The notes under the pieces: generated by a model
Database searches by the model: none
Seen by the model: only the letters and a program-made list of their open reading frames with translations
Told to the model about the DNA's origin: nothing
Position numbers and translations under genes: made by a program
Shown here: positions 1 to 11,627 of the stretch, piece after piece
Numbering within the stretch: position 1 is the first letter of the stretch
Layout: each line of letters opens with the position of its first letter
Origin: Eucalyptus grandis
Taxonomy: Eukaryota; Streptophyta; Magnoliopsida; Myrtales; Myrtaceae
Direction: 5' to 3'
DNA: 64,000 nucleotides
NCBI RefSeq assembly: GCF_016545825.1
Contig: NC_052619.1
Location: 26,699,803 to 26,763,802 of the forward strand

Positions 1-344
1 GACGGACAGATTGATCAAGATTAAGAGAAATCATGCACCAAGATAGGAAAGCCTGTCCTAGCTATGAGTAAATATTTCATCATAGTCTCGTTGTACCATG
101 CACTTTTAAAAAAGAAAATTGGCTTATTTCTAGAAATTATTTCCGGGAATAAAAAGTAATTTTTTTCTCATTTCTCGTTTTTACTCCAAATTTATTCTCG
201 AGCTAACTTTCTATTCCCGAAAATAGAAAAACAATTTGGCATTACCAAACGGATTTCTACTCTTTTTTAATTCTGGAGAATAAAAGAATAGAAATTCAGA
301 GGAATAAAAACCTTCCCATGCGCTATCTAAACTTCTTTGAGCCT

Positions 345-680
345 CCTTTAATTCTTGACACACTGCCGCCCGACTGCTCACGTCCCCACGCCGCCCCGGC
401 CGTGTCACCTCAGCCCCTCTCAGTCTCTTCCTGTCACGCGGCTTTGATGAATCTAGGCTCGCGCCCCATTCAACAGTCGCTAGCCGCTGGCGATGGTCGC
501 TTGAGGCTGGCGACGACGGCTGAGACGGGACAAAAACAGAGAAAGAGAGTTGCGACAACCGCTGGGACAGGCGAAGGTGACCGATGCGGCATGCGGCGCG
601 ATGGCAGGAACGTGACAGTTGGGGGAACGCAATGACGGCGGCCGTGGGGCAGTGGGGGAGGCGGAGGGGAGCAGAGGTAC
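345..680 (+). repeat. GC-rich dispersed repeat, copy 1
   Basis: A GC-rich stretch in AT-rich surroundings that matches 30135-30495 in the same orientation, with many short identical runs (for example the shared GACTGCTCACGTCCC-type and TCACCTCAGCCC segments) separated by substitutions and small gaps. Both copies can be read as a short Pro/Ser-rich peptide, but neither frame is conserved to the end, so I do not call a protein. It is probably a captured gene fragment or part of an unclassified element. The AT-rich sequence just upstream (about 100-335), with alternating ATAAAA and TTTCTATTCC runs and a phrase like ACCAAACGG, resembles the subterminal sequence of the TIR element at 13932-18350. 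Confidence 0.6.
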
Positions 681-1425
681 CAACCTAGCCATTGTCCTAA
701 AACGCCGTTAAAAGTGGAGAATATTCCAATTAGATACCCCAAAATTTCCAATTTTGCCCTTCCATGTGACGTGTATTTCTGGGGCTTTTTTTTTTTTTTC
801 CCTAAGGGAAACGAGATATTCTTTAACAGCCAGTTTTCTTCTTGAAAAAATTGATTTTGTGAGCCACTGGAAGTGGTAAAAGTACGCAACCTTTGCATCG
901 GATTTACTGCTCATATTCCCTACTCTAAACATTTGAATCATCCCAATTCTACCGAGTTACTTGCCAACTATTATCAAAAAAATATGCAAAATCATAAGAG
1001 TGATCAAAAGATGTATCCATAAGGTGAAAAGCAACACCTTAATAAGTTTTGATACGAATAAAGCCTAAGGACCGTTCACTACTTTAGGGATTATTTTTCT
1101 TGTTTCTTCCATAAAAAATTTTCCAACTTTTATGCTTGTTTGAGGGGAAAAGTGTTAAAAAAAATTTAAATTTATTGTATTTGTGCTACTTAATCATAAA
1201 TCTTTTAATGGTGTTGAATTAATCTTAAACCTATTGACCTATAGTCAATTCAATCATTTTGGCTAGTTTTGGTCGGATATTACTAACGTGGACGTTGTCT
1301 AGCTCATGTGACACAGCGTGGACATTTTTTTAATAATTTAAAAAAAAATTATCTTTTTTTTTTCCTTCTCATTTCTTCGACAAGCACTTTGTCCACAAAG
1401 CTTGCTTTTCCGTGTTCGGGATGCT
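681..1425. other. AT-rich intergenic stretch
   Basis: No gene, RNA or element boundary is recognisable here. Poly-T and poly-A runs occur near 787 and 1340. Confidence 0.5.
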
Positions 1426-1567
1426 CGTTATATAAGAAAGAGAGGGCGCATGTTTTTGCTAGTGCCGGATGGAGAAAGATCAGGATGCTCTCTTCGTTAT
1501 ATAAGAAAAGAGAGGGCGCATGTTTTTGCTAGTGCCGGATGGAGAAAGATCAGGATGCTCTCTTCGT
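1426..1567. repeat. Direct tandem duplication, 69-70 bp unit x2
   Basis: Two adjacent copies, 1426-1494 and 1495-1564, are identical apart from one extra A in the second copy, and the start of a third unit (CGTTA) follows. The near identity shows a recent duplication. No coding or element context explains it. Confidence 0.85.
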
Positions 1568-2540
1568 TAGAGACTAGCGGCGAAGACGGGGTGCTACAAT
1601 AACAAAAATGGGTTATTTGAAGAGGAAGAGAATGAACAGACAGATATGCAAGTGGAGGAAGATGTTGCTGATGAAAAGAGTAGGGGTTGGCGGTGGTCAG
1701 CAATAATCGCCTTTCAATTGGGTACTTAGAATGAAAGACAATTAGCTAGATGCGCCAAAAATGACCTTCTTAGATTCAACCAATGCCCCAAGTATATAGA
1801 GAAGTTATCGTACCCAGGCCCATAGAGGATAGCTCCCTTTTAATGTTCAAAGAAAAAAGTGATTTTTCTATAAGTTAGTAACTTTTCACCTGAATAAGTG
1901 GCTTTCAAAATATTAGTAAGTGGTACATTTCCACCTAATTAGCAACCTTCAATTGGCAAATATGTAATTAGTTGAAGTGACCTTTCATTTCATTAGAAAC
2001 TTTTATACAGAAAAAAGGAAGTATGTACCTTTCAAATTTCTTGGTTTGATTATCAATTTTTCTTTAGGAAAATATAATTTTCAATCCATCGAGAGTTCGC
2101 AGATTTTAAAAGTCTTGATTTAAAAAGTTGGAACTTTAATATAATTAGTAATTAGTTGGTATGGCTTATAATTTTAATATAATAAAATACCTACTAGTAT
2201 ACCAAGAGTTGGCAACATTCACAAGTAGTAGCTATTCTGAAATATTAGATAACCAAATATATTTATGTAGTCAGCAACTACACTACTGCAATAATTACTT
2301 CAATGATCCACCAATAGCCAGAAATAACGGCATGAATTTCCTCCGCTTTTAATCTCACGACATCATGGGATCACCCATAATTGGAATCTGACACCCCAAC
2401 AAGATGACTTTGGCTCTGAGGAGGTTCTTTTATGTTTTGTTTGCCAGAACATTGCACAAGCAAATATATTTTAAGCATATAAGTAGTTTACGTTCAGATT
2501 TTTGGTCTCTTTGTTAGATGAGCAGTTCAAGGCATTGATC
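1568..2540. other. Intergenic stretch without recognisable features
   Basis: AT-rich sequence with frequent stops in all frames. I see no gene, repeat pair or element end. Confidence 0.5.
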
Positions 2541-2584
2541 ACGACGTTGCGAGAAGATCGTTGCTGGGGAAAGGCTCCATCTTT

Positions 2585-3060
2585 TTTTTCCTGGAGGGGA
2601 GATGCTGAAGTGGTTGCTTATGGCTTCACAGGTGACAAGTTCCTAGGATAAGCTTTTTGTTTTGTATTTGGACCAAGAGGAGGAAAAGTGGTTGCCATGG
2701 TCCAGATCCTTCCACACATTAATGCCAAGAAGGGGAGAGGGAGTACTCTATATGCACCATACTATCAAGTCATTTCCGATGACGTGGCTTGCATATTCCC
2801 AACCAAGAGCAGAAAAGTCAATTTTAATCAAGATGATTTTAATCATTTCCAATTTAGCCTTAAGATTAATGGGAGAATCTTCTAAAAGTGGGGATTTCGA
2901 ATAATGTTTGGGCAATTAAAGGACAACTTGAAGGCCGTGATTCCAGACAATCAGTGACTCAACCTGATCTAGCTTTCCTCTATGTGGTTGGTCACTTACA
3001 CTCTTCGAGGTTTGTCATGCTGAGGTATCAAACAAATTCATAAGAAGAGAGCTCAAGAGA
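2585..3060 (+). pseudogene. TNL post-LRR (C-JID) exon relic
   Basis: Decayed copy of the C-terminal jelly-roll/Ig-like (C-JID) exon of a TIR-NBS-LRR protein. It opens at about 2588 with a degraded form of the VLPGGEMPKW entry motif also seen in the good exon at 47680. Its best segment, 2820-2910, reads as DDFNHFQFSLKING followed, after a stop, by KWGF, matching the H-F-x-IS-I and KKCGF region of the intact exon. A degraded equivalent of the terminal LLQDNQLLDPALF segment lies at 2920-2990. Frames change several times and stops are frequent. Together with the LRR relic at 4780-5130 it marks at least one lost TNL upstream of the recognisable one. Family known; assignment inferred from motif order. 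Confidence 0.6.
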
Positions 3061-3245
3061 AGTAGATTTGCGGGAGAACCCACCAGTACGGGCTTTAGTC
3101 CATGAAAAAGGACTTGCGTCAAGAGCTATGGAGGAGGATATTGCACTTTGGGAAAATGGCCCAAGTCAAACGGATCACGAGGAAAGTGGCCAACGGTGTA
3201 GAGGAATGCATGACGGGGCTGCAAAATACTGAAGCCGGAATTTCC

Positions 3246-3480
3246 GATTTATATCAACTGAATCTGCGTGACGATTTAGTGGAAACTCTAGTGACATCTA
3301 TAATTATTGGGAAAGACGGATAAAATTCTTTGAGAGACTAATGGATTTAAAACCTAGGAATTATTACTTTTAAATTTCTTACATTTCCTATATCAAGAAT
3401 GCTATGTTGAAAGAATGATTGAATATACTTGTGTTATTATTCTACTTATACATGTTTTTTTTTCCCCAATAGTAGTTTAA
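3246..3480. repeat. Dispersed duplicate of 9340-9575
   Basis: The sequence around the GACGATTTAGTGGAAACTCT phrase, and the following stretch ending in a T-rich/CCCC run, recurs at 9340-9575 with substitutions. It belongs to the set of old segmental duplications in this cluster. Confidence 0.6.
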
Positions 3481-3519
3481 GCTTGTCCGTTCAATCATGT
3501 TATGACCATGCAATGTGGA

Positions 3520-3735
3520 ATAATGAAGATGACACTAGCATTGGGGCTCGTTTTCAAAAAGCTCGCCAAAGGTATTCAAAACAGATTTCCACACACGGGA
3601 AGGGGATCCTCGAGGGGGCGAGTGTGAAATTTATTCCCAAAAAGCATCTAATGAAAAAGGTCCTTCTTGAGCGGAATATCCTTCGCTCCAAAGTATTAGA
3701 AAATCCTTTGCTCCAAAGTAATAGAAAATAAGTTA
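3520..3735. repeat. Dispersed repeat, partial copies near 26460 and 21405
   Basis: The phrase GACACTAGCATTGGGGCTCG and the following AAGCTCGCC recur, diverged, at 26463-26512. The downstream part (3636-3735: AAGCATCTAATG, then CTCCAAAGTAATAGAA) recurs at 21410-21480. An open frame covers it, but I recognise no domain and the copies do not keep the frame. Confidence 0.5.
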
Positions 3736-4040
3736 TTGGCATACCAGTTTTTTTTTTTTTTTTTTTTGCAATATTATTGGCATACCAGTTAATCAATTAA
3801 AGATGTTCTAGAAAATTCCTTGTTTTTTGAATTTATACATTAGAATCAATTGCATTATGTTGAACAAAACAAAAAAACTTGATCTATTTTCATGCCCGAG
3901 TAATGAAAGGAAAAGGTAATCCATATGCAATTTATAGCTAGAATGCCTAATGCATAGAAAATGTGAAGTACTGAGTATCGGTGAAGACGTACTCAAATCA
4001 TAACCCTTTTCTCAAATCGGCACAAGTATCTCCTTACTTT
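3636..4040. repeat. Q repeat, copy 1
   Basis: Non-coding block that recurs at 4260-4450, 21405-21745 and, as a short piece, 24946-25025. A shared core near 3895 contains CATGCCCGAG followed by TATGAAAGGAAAA in the other copies, then a run ending CCTAATGCATAGAAAATG. Copies 1 and 2 are tandem, about 430 bp apart. Confidence 0.8.
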
Positions 4041-4259
4041 GCATAACTAATACATCTTGTGTAGGATATCACAATTGATTTACATGTCAAAGCTATCCTC
4101 TCGAGTTACCTAATAGGCCACACTCTAAATTTGGATATCTTCACTCATGAGAGACTAATTTAGCAAACAATTATATAAAATGAAAGCACCAAGTTTCTGC
4201 GTGAAGGCATAGTCATGCGGATTTTAGCTATCAAAATAGTACTATTTAACCACCCTTTA

Positions 4260-4448
4260 AAATCTGTTGCATTAGAACCTAACGCATTACTTTCAATTGA
4301 ACAAAAAGCTTGATCTATTCTCATGCCCGAGCTATGAAAGGAAAATGGTAATCCTTATCCAATTTGTAATTAGATTGCCTAATGCATAGAAAATGTGAAA
4401 CCAATTGTTGGTGAAGATGTGCTCATATCAAAGCCCTTCTCATATACA

Positions 4449-4450
<2 letters not shown>
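4260..4450. repeat. Q repeat, copy 2
   Basis: Second copy of the block at 3820-4010 and closer to the third copy at 21550-21720, with which it shares long identical runs. It ends at the start of the CT microsatellite. Confidence 0.85.

Positions 4451-4527
<77 letters not shown>
4451..4527. repeat. (CT)n microsatellite
   Basis: About 38 uninterrupted CT dinucleotides. Confidence 0.97.
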
Positions 4528-4529
<2 letters not shown>

Positions 4530-4779
4530 ACAAACATATCAATAGAAAAATAATCCATGATTTGAAAAAAAAAAAGCCATTAATTTTTGGATTTTACATC
4601 AAAATCTATACAATTTCACCGAAAGAGCAACTTGTTGAACATGCAATTTTGTGGGTCAACATTTTGGATCCACATCATCTCAACGAATACCTGGAATTGA
4701 TGGAAGAGAGGGTGATGATCAAGCAACTTGTGATTTTGGGCAATATTGATGAGTGCCCCACAGAATGGTGTGATCAGTA

Positions 4780-5130
4780 AAAGACAGTGAGCTCAACAAA
4801 TTTGAACACAAATGCTTCAAAATGTTTATCGAAATTGGTTTCATTGTCTTTCAGCACCACTTATTGTTTGTTGGAGGGAACGAAAGGACTTCAATTTGAA
4901 AAGAACCTCCACTCATTAAATAACTGCAAGAACCCAGCAAGCCTTCCATCTAGCATTTCCAGGTTGTAGAAACTCAGCAGGCTGAGACTTTAGTGGAGTT
5001 TCCAAAGTACAAGGAGGATTCAATTGATGCACATGTGAAGATTGGACTTTTAAATTATCCTTGCTAGACTTAAGCAAACACAATCTTTCTGAAGTTGAGT
5101 TTCTTAAGAACCTTACTAGTTTTCCCAAAT
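4780..5130 (+). pseudogene. TNL leucine-rich-repeat exon relic
   Basis: Decayed LRR coding sequence. At about 4900-4970 one frame reads LHSLNNCKNPASLPSSI, which parallels HCKKLAILPSSIYKL of the TNL exon at 46700. At about 5080-5125 a second frame reads NLSEVEFLKNL, which parallels HLSEVEFLENL at 46898-46925. Stops and frameshifts separate the two. The strand agrees with the C-JID relic at 2585 and with the main TNL pseudogene, but here the LRR lies downstream of the C-JID, so the two relics come from different lost genes or were rearranged. Confidence 0.65.
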
Positions 5131-5299
5131 CAAATTGGGCTTACGAACATATTAAAGGCCCATAGATAACTTGGGCATATTTAGGAAATTTAATTGAGAT
5201 GGTGGTCCAACTTCAGTTTTAAGAAAATTTCATCCAAGCCATTTTGCTTTTCATTCACATTTCTGGCCCACTGGGTTCTCTCTGAAAATTGTGTGATGT

Positions 5300-7499
5300 C
5301 TCTTTGCTTCTCCTTTTGTTTTGTCCTAACAGCCCACAATTCTGTTTACGTAAAACTGGTATGCAGGAACGAAAGACCATGGGTTTCGTGCTCGATTTAC
5401 CTTTACTTCTTTGGGTATCATAATCCAACTTGGTGCACAAACGCCATATAATACTTGAATTACATCTCATGGCGGCAAGTAGACAAGACAAAATTATAAG
5501 TATCTGAGCATTTGTAGTCTAATTACATCCACAAGGAGAAGTATTCTATAGATGGATTCTATGAATTTATGTATGGTGTCATTTGATTTTCAAATAAGCC
5601 AGGAATGAAAAAGATTGGTAGTTCTTACCAAAAAAAAAAAAAAAAAGATTGGTAGTGTATATTTATGTTCTTTGGTACACCGAAAAAGCAGAGAGTATTT
5701 TACAAGTACATGAGTATATAAAAAAAGAAAAGGATCTCTAGGCAATAGTTTTTCTACCAAAAGCTAATCCATGGAACCGGGTAAGTAAGATGCAAAAGGA
5801 AAGCTTTCATTTCCTTAAAATTATTACGAACCTCAAAGCAGAGTAAAAGTCAAAAAGAAAACCTTAGAAGTCAAAAAGGCAACGGATGGACAGAGATGAG
5901 GAATGGTGAAAGTGAAAGTCCCGCTATAAGTAAGAAATCTGCATTTCATGGATTTTCTTTTTTTGATCGGTCCTACTCTATCCCTACTCTAATGCTCACT
6001 CTCAGACTTTTGCCCTATCTCATTGTAGGGTGTGGGAGTTGAAACCCACTCCCGAAACTAAATTGTCCCCACCCCAACCCCTCTCTGAGAATGTAGGGAT
6101 TCGAACCCCCCACTTTCCCTTCCATGTTGGAAGGGTGGCTATTGAGGTAAATCCCAGTAGTTCATTTCACGGATTGAAAATGGGATATGATGATGACAAA
6201 TTGGAATCGATCCCAATTTGCAGTCTACATATTCAAAAAATAAATATAAAAAAAATCCCTTTAACCTTCACATGTCAAGAATGCAGTGGGAACGCAATCT
6301 TTGTTTTTTATTTGCAATCAGGGACGGTTCATGCATGTGATATGTAGAAAGTAGAGCGTTGGTGCGTTGTCCCTTAATCAAATCAAACAGGATGAACCCT
6401 GGGGAGAATATAATGTGGGGCATCGGCAAAGTTACAAAAGCTTATAAAATTGTTTGATGACTATTGCTTTATGAAAAACCAGCGGGAGTAAATCTCATTA
6501 TAAACGTGGCGAAGATGACGATATTTTTGAAGTCCAAATTACTGATTTGTCAAATTAATTAATAATTCAATTAACAATAAATCAATTTTAATAAATATTT
6601 GTATTGATCATACCTCGAGCTAATGCAGCAAATGTGATCTTCAATGACGAAAAGTTGCACACGCAAATCATTAACTTTGTCGGTCATCAGACACACACCC
6701 ACGATTTTGGGTAAAACGGTCTTTCTCACCCTTTCGAAATTCTATAAAAAAAAATACTCAAGTACAATAGATTAATTTTAAATAATAAATAGTATATTTG
6801 AGTGAGCTTTATAATCATCAAATGTGAAATAACATAGATATAATTCTACATTTCTTTCAGGATAGTTGAAATTTCTTCATGTGAATATAACGTATGTTAA
6901 TCTTGCAAAGTCCCTTTAGTCAAAATCATAGGAAAAAAGAGTTATGTGACTTTTACTTCTTCAAGAAATTGAAAACATTCACATCGAACGGCACTACTTG
7001 AAATTATCAAGCTTATGACTGGAATCTTCCATACAATATCATCCGTAAGTAATAGACAAATAGGGTTTGTGCACTTGAATCAATGCAGCCAAAGTTATAG
7101 CACGAGAGAAAAAAAAAAATTCCAAACCCAGTGTGTGAATGCATTGGGATTGAAGCAGCCAAAGTAAGATCACGCGTGAAATAAGATAAGGGAAGAAAAT
7201 TTCCAAATCTAGCACGTGGATATACTTGGATCTGCAGCCATAGTTGGACCATGTGTGGAAAACATAAATATTGACATTCCTGAAGAGGATCACCAAATAA
7301 AGACACGGTGATTACACTTTTAATTAGCAATTTTCACAAATTCTCATGCTCCTTGTGAAGACGATCTGCCAAACACAGCAACTTACCGGGTAGTAACTAT
7401 TGAAGGGATCATATGAACCACATATATCACATGAGGCATGAGAAAAAGACAGTACAAACCATATGCTATGTTGTACTCCATCGAATAATTTATGTTTCA

Positions 7500-7500
<1 letters not shown>
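5300..7500. repeat. Segmental repeat block A (segments P1-P6)
   Basis: Non-coding block whose parts recur in the same order further on. P1 (5300-5700) and P2 (5740-6220) match 7600-8300 and 22795-23440; P3 (6220-6540) matches 10410-10800 and, weakly, 25905-26020; P4 (6540-6870) matches 10820-11170 and 21760-22040; P5 (6930-7280) matches 11270-11600 and 22150-22510; P6 (7280-7500) matches 18704-18910 and 22515-22740. Short tags include AACCCACAATTC in P1 and TTAATTAGCAATTT in P6. Diverged copies of P3 and P5 lie shortly upstream of the TNL exon 1, so these blocks may be former flanking DNA of lost TNL genes (inference). No block codes for a protein. Confidence 0.75.
5955..6162 (-). mobile_element. 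tRNA-derived SINE with 13-bp target duplication
   Basis: Read on the minus strand, the element starts at 6162, has a candidate pol III A box (TAGCCACCCTT) near 6140, a perfect B box GGTTCGAATCCC at about 6094-6105, and ends in an A-rich tail (T run at 5959-5964 on the plus strand). It sits inside repeat block A and is missing from the matching position of block B (8205-8225). It is flanked by CATTTCATGGATT (5942-5954) and CATTTCACGGATT (6163-6175), a 13-bp duplication with one mismatch. Empty site, duplication, boxes and tail all agree on L1-type retroposition of a short pol III element. Confidence 0.88.

Positions 7501-7503
<3 letters not shown>

Positions 7504-7536
<33 letters not shown>
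7504..7536. repeat. (AT)n microsatellite
   Basis: About 16 AT dinucleotides at the end of block A. Confidence 0.95.
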
Positions 7537-7538
<2 letters not shown>

Positions 7539-7599
7539 ACTTGGAAAAAATAGCAAGTTGAACCTCCCAATGATTTATAAGCTCACCATCTCACATTAA

Positions 7600-8340
7600 A
7601 AAAACTGCATCACTATTTGCTTCTCCTTGCGTGTTATCCTCATAACCCACAATTCCATTTACGTAAAACTTGTACACAGGGCCAAAAGATCTTGATTTGC
7701 CTTTACCTTTTGGGTATCAAAGGAGGACGAATGCTTTGTTCCATCATAATCTGGCTCGGTGCAAGAACACCATACAACACGTGAACTTGATCTCAGGTGG
7801 CATATAGCCAAGACAAAAGTATTAGCGTCTGAGCATTTGTAGTCTAATTACATCCATAAGGAAAAGAATTCTATAGATTGATTCTATGAATTTATATATG
7901 GTGTCATTTTGATTTTCAGATAAGCCCAAAATGAAAATGATGGATAGTGTATATTTATATTCTTTGGTACACCAAAAAAGCAAAGAGTATGTTACAAGTT
8001 GATGAGTATGTAAAAAAAAAAAAAAGGGAAACAACCTCTGGGCAATAGTTTTTCTACCAAAAGCTAATCCTCGAAATCGGTAAAGTAAGATGCAAAAGGA
8101 ATCTTTCATTTCATTATAATTATAACAAACCTCAAAGCAGAGTTAAAAGTTAAAAAGAAGGATGGGTAACGATGAACTATCAAAGTAAATGTCCCAGTAA
8201 GCAAGAAATCCGCATTTCACGAGTTGAAAAAGGGAATGCGATGATGACAAATGCAATCAATCACGCGAAGGAGCAAATTAGAAAGTAGATTTTCTTTTTT
8301 TGCGAATCTTTCCCATTTTTCCAAATTGAAAAGCAGCCTT
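7600..8340. repeat. Segmental repeat block B, segments P1-P2
   Basis: Matches 5300-6220 (without the SINE) and 22795-23440 plus 24341-24490. It follows directly on P6 of block A, so A and B form a head-to-tail tandem duplication. No coding capacity. Confidence 0.8.
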
Positions 8341-9339
8341 CCTCAGCAGAGGCATGATGACCATCACTTCCTCATTTCAATTTGCTCCAATTTTTTTATG
8401 GTAGTCTGCCGTGTGTAGTTAGAACTTAGAAGGGAAGTGAGCTATTTTGAGCTTTTTCTTCATTTTTCCCCTCTTTATTGTTTTTATGTGTGCTCGACTT
8501 TTTAAGCTAGAAACTTATCGTTTGTGTAAAAACTTGCTTAATGCCTACTTCGTCCAATTGATATTTAGAATCATGTTGGGGTTTTTTTGGGGCCCCGAGG
8601 GGGGGTGTTTATGCATGTCACAAGTCCATCAAGAAAAATCGTGATGAAAAATATTTATGCTTGTCATACCGGTGAATTTTACACACAAAAAATTACGATG
8701 CATTCTTTCTGCTTCTTTCACATGATTTTGCAAAACCTAGGTAGGGTGTACGCTTCCTCAATGATTGCATGAGATTGACATTACAATTTTTCCTTGGGAT
8801 TTCTTGCTCATAAAAGGCTTCTTCTGCACTAACTTATGTTCGCATAGTCCCCATTCGGATAATGTATAGCACATTTTGCTTTTTATTTTTTCCCTCATTG
8901 AATCACGATCTCATTGACCGATGCCATCCTCAATGATGTCTATCACTTGGATAAACTAGAAATGGTAGCTGGAAAAGGCAATTGATTGGGCAAAGAAAAC
9001 AGAGTAATTTTATAGGATCAACATTTATTATTAACTTACTGTCGCATGTATGATGTTGGAGTTTCCAAATATAAACTTTTTGGTTGATATGGTCCTCTTC
9101 TTATTTTTATTTGTTTTGAATGGTTATGTTGAGTTTATTTGATCAATTATAATTGGAGATGCTAGACATTTCTATCAATTGCAACATTTCAGTGTAGGAT
9201 TTGGGTGTTTGGTATTCAATTCATTCTTTTATTGATTCGCAATATGACTTGACATGTAACCTGTTTATCACAAATTCTAATTCTCAATGGCAAAAGTATG
9301 GAAGATGATTTTTTTTTTTTTTGAACACGTGCAACCCTC
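8341..9339. other. Intergenic stretch inserted in block B
   Basis: Separates P2 from P3 of block B and has no match that I could see in block A. No open frame with a recognisable domain, no element ends. Confidence 0.4.
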
Positions 9340-9575
9340 TATATCAGCTGAATTTGCATGACGATTTAGTGAAAACTCTAGTAACACTGATATAATTATG
9401 CGAAAGATAGTTAAAATATTTCAGAGACACCTGTAATAATTGTAACCTCATATTGTTATAATTTCTTAGATTTCCAATATCGTTAACACTATGTAAAAAG
9501 AATGATCAAATATACTTGTGTTGGTACTAAATTTTACTCATTTTTCCCCCAAAAAGTATGTTAAGCTAGTCCATT
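9340..9575. repeat. Dispersed duplicate of 3246-3480
   Basis: Diverged direct copy, sharing the GACGATTTAGTGAAAACTCT phrase and the following AT-rich stretch. An A/T run precedes it at 9310. Confidence 0.6.
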
Positions 9576-9887
9576 TACTCGTGTGGTTGCCCACAAAATA
9601 GGAGAATTTCAAGCAAAGTGGACAAACATGGTGCCACTTCTTTTGAAGAACATTAAAGAGGCTGAAGCGGCAAATCAACCAACACAACCCACATATCTGA
9701 GAGTTATCTTTACTTTCTCCCTTGTACTTTCATTTTCTTGTTCAATTCCTTATAATTTCATATCGAAGTAATTTCAATTTCAGCTATTTCAATTGATCAT
9801 AATTGCAATTCCAATACACTTTACATTTTGTTGTGCTTAGATTGGTGGAGTTTCATTACTCCATCTAGAGCCACATTCATGCACTTT

Positions 9888-10390
9888 TTTGCTCAAGTGT
9901 GAAATGGAGGAGCATTTTTTATTGTTTTCCAATTGTTTGAACCAGCTTTAAAGTGACTAAGTTCCAAGAAGTCACTTAATAGTCTACCCCTGATTTTAGC
10001 CTCAAACATCTCGGTCCTTTGAAGTTGAGTTTCCAACCAGAGATAGTTGTAGAATTTCTCTAAACCATGTTTACAATAAGAAATGATCACTTATCTCCAT
10101 TCAAGAAGATCATAGTGTTATTAGCAAAGTATAAGTGAGTGAGTGAATTGCCAAACAGAAGTATCAGTGCGTAAGTTTGAATTTCTTGTGCATAGGTTGT
10201 AATCTCAGTTGCCTATTCTCTACTGCAGAATTTTAGTGAAACTTGCTTTGTCATCACAAACAAAGAGGATGTGATAGGATCACCTTGTCTTAATCCATTC
10301 TACCCTCTTAAAAAGCCAACAAGCTCCCCACCAACAATTATAGAGTATCTTGGATTAGTAAAGCATCTTTCCACCTAAGTCAAGAACACA
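9888..10390 (-). mobile_element. L1-type LINE reverse transcriptase relic, copy 1
   Basis: On the minus strand, the sequence at about 10283-10306 reads NGLRQGDP, the conserved reverse transcriptase block of plant L1-like LINEs, in order before a degraded active-site block (FANNT in place of FADDT) near 10120 and a degraded thumb-side segment (WLETQLQ... ) at 9970-10050. Stops and frameshifts are present throughout. No poly(A) tail or target duplication can be seen. A second copy of the same fragment lies at 20028-20385, which suggests that it was duplicated with its surroundings rather than inserted twice. Confidence 0.7.
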
Positions 10391-10409
10391 GTGTGAGAGC
10401 AACAATTGC

Positions 10410-11627
10410 AGTCAACATATTCCAAAAAAAAAAAAAAAACCCTTTAACCTTCGTAAGTCAAGAGTGTAGTGGGAACGTCATCTGTTTGTTTGTTTTTTGT
10501 TTGAAATCAGGGAGGGTTCATGCATTTGGTGTGTGGAAAGTAGAGTGTCAGTGCGTTGTCACTTTATATCAAATCAAAAAACCTTTATCTTGTCATGACC
10601 CTAGGGGAAATATAATGTGGGGCGCTAGCGAAATTGCAAAGCTTATAAAATTGTTTTGCTTTATGAAAAACCAGCCCGAGTAAATCTTAATATAAACGTG
10701 GCCCTAGGGGAAATATAATGTGGAGCGCTAGCGAAATTGCAAAGCTTATAAAATTGTTTTGCTTTATGAAAAACCAGCCCGAGTAAATCTTAATATAAAC
10801 GTGGCGACGGCAACAATATTTTCAAGTCCAAAATTATCAATTTGTCAAATTTATTTATAATTCAGTCAACAATAAATCAATGTTAAACAAATATTTGTAT
10901 CGATCATACATCAAACAGACGTGGTAAATGTGATCTTCAATGATGCAAATCAGTAACTCTTTCAAGCACCTAGTACACACAATAATATTATTAAAAGATC
11001 TTATAATATCATATGTTTTAGGGGAAAGTGGTCTTTTTCTACCCTTTCGAAATCCTATAAAAAAAAATACTCAAGTACAATAGAAATAATTTTAAATAAT
11101 AAGTAACATATTTGAGTGAGTTTTATAATCACCAAATGTGAATTAGGGTCAACATGGATCTAGTTCTATATTGTTTTAGGATAGTTGTGAAAACTTCATT
11201 CATGTGAATATAACGTGTATTAGTCTTTTGGTGTCATTTCAGTCAAAATCACGAAAAAAATAGTTACGTGACTTTTACTTCTCCAAAAAAGTAAAACATT
11301 GATGTTGACATTAGTTGAAATTATCAAGCTCACGGCTGAAATCTTCCATACAATATCATCCGCAAGTAACGGATAAATATGGGGTGTGAATGCACTTGAG
11401 TCGATGCTGCCAAAGTTATAGTACAAGAGAGAAAAAATTTCCAAATTCAGCATGTGAATACACTGGGATTAATGCGGCCAAAGTAAGATCACAGGTGAAA
11501 TAAGAGAGAATAAAATTTCCAAATCTAACGTGTAAATGCACATGGATTGATGCAGACAAAGTCGGAGCATGCGTGGAAAACATAAATATTGACAAACCTG
11601 AACAGTATCCACCAATTAAAGACATGG
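10410..11627. repeat. Segmental repeat block B, segments P3-P5
   Basis: Matches 6220-7300. Its continuation, P6, is displaced to 18704-18910 by the insertion at 11628-18703. It contains its own 103-bp tandem duplication. Confidence 0.85.
10599..10804. repeat. 103-bp tandem duplication
   Basis: Two nearly identical copies (10599-10701 and 10702-10804), each starting CCCTAGGGGAAATATAATG. Block A has a single copy of this segment (about 6400-6510), so the doubling happened after the blocks separated. Confidence 0.9.

Noticed and set aside
3429..3731. 100-codon frame with basic residues
   Set aside because: No known domain, and the diverged copies at 21405 and 26460 do not keep the frame.
6085..6145. 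Possible tRNA gene (GGTTCGAATCCC on the minus strand)
   Set aside because: The B box belongs to a SINE with tail and target duplication; no acceptor or anticodon stems could be folded.
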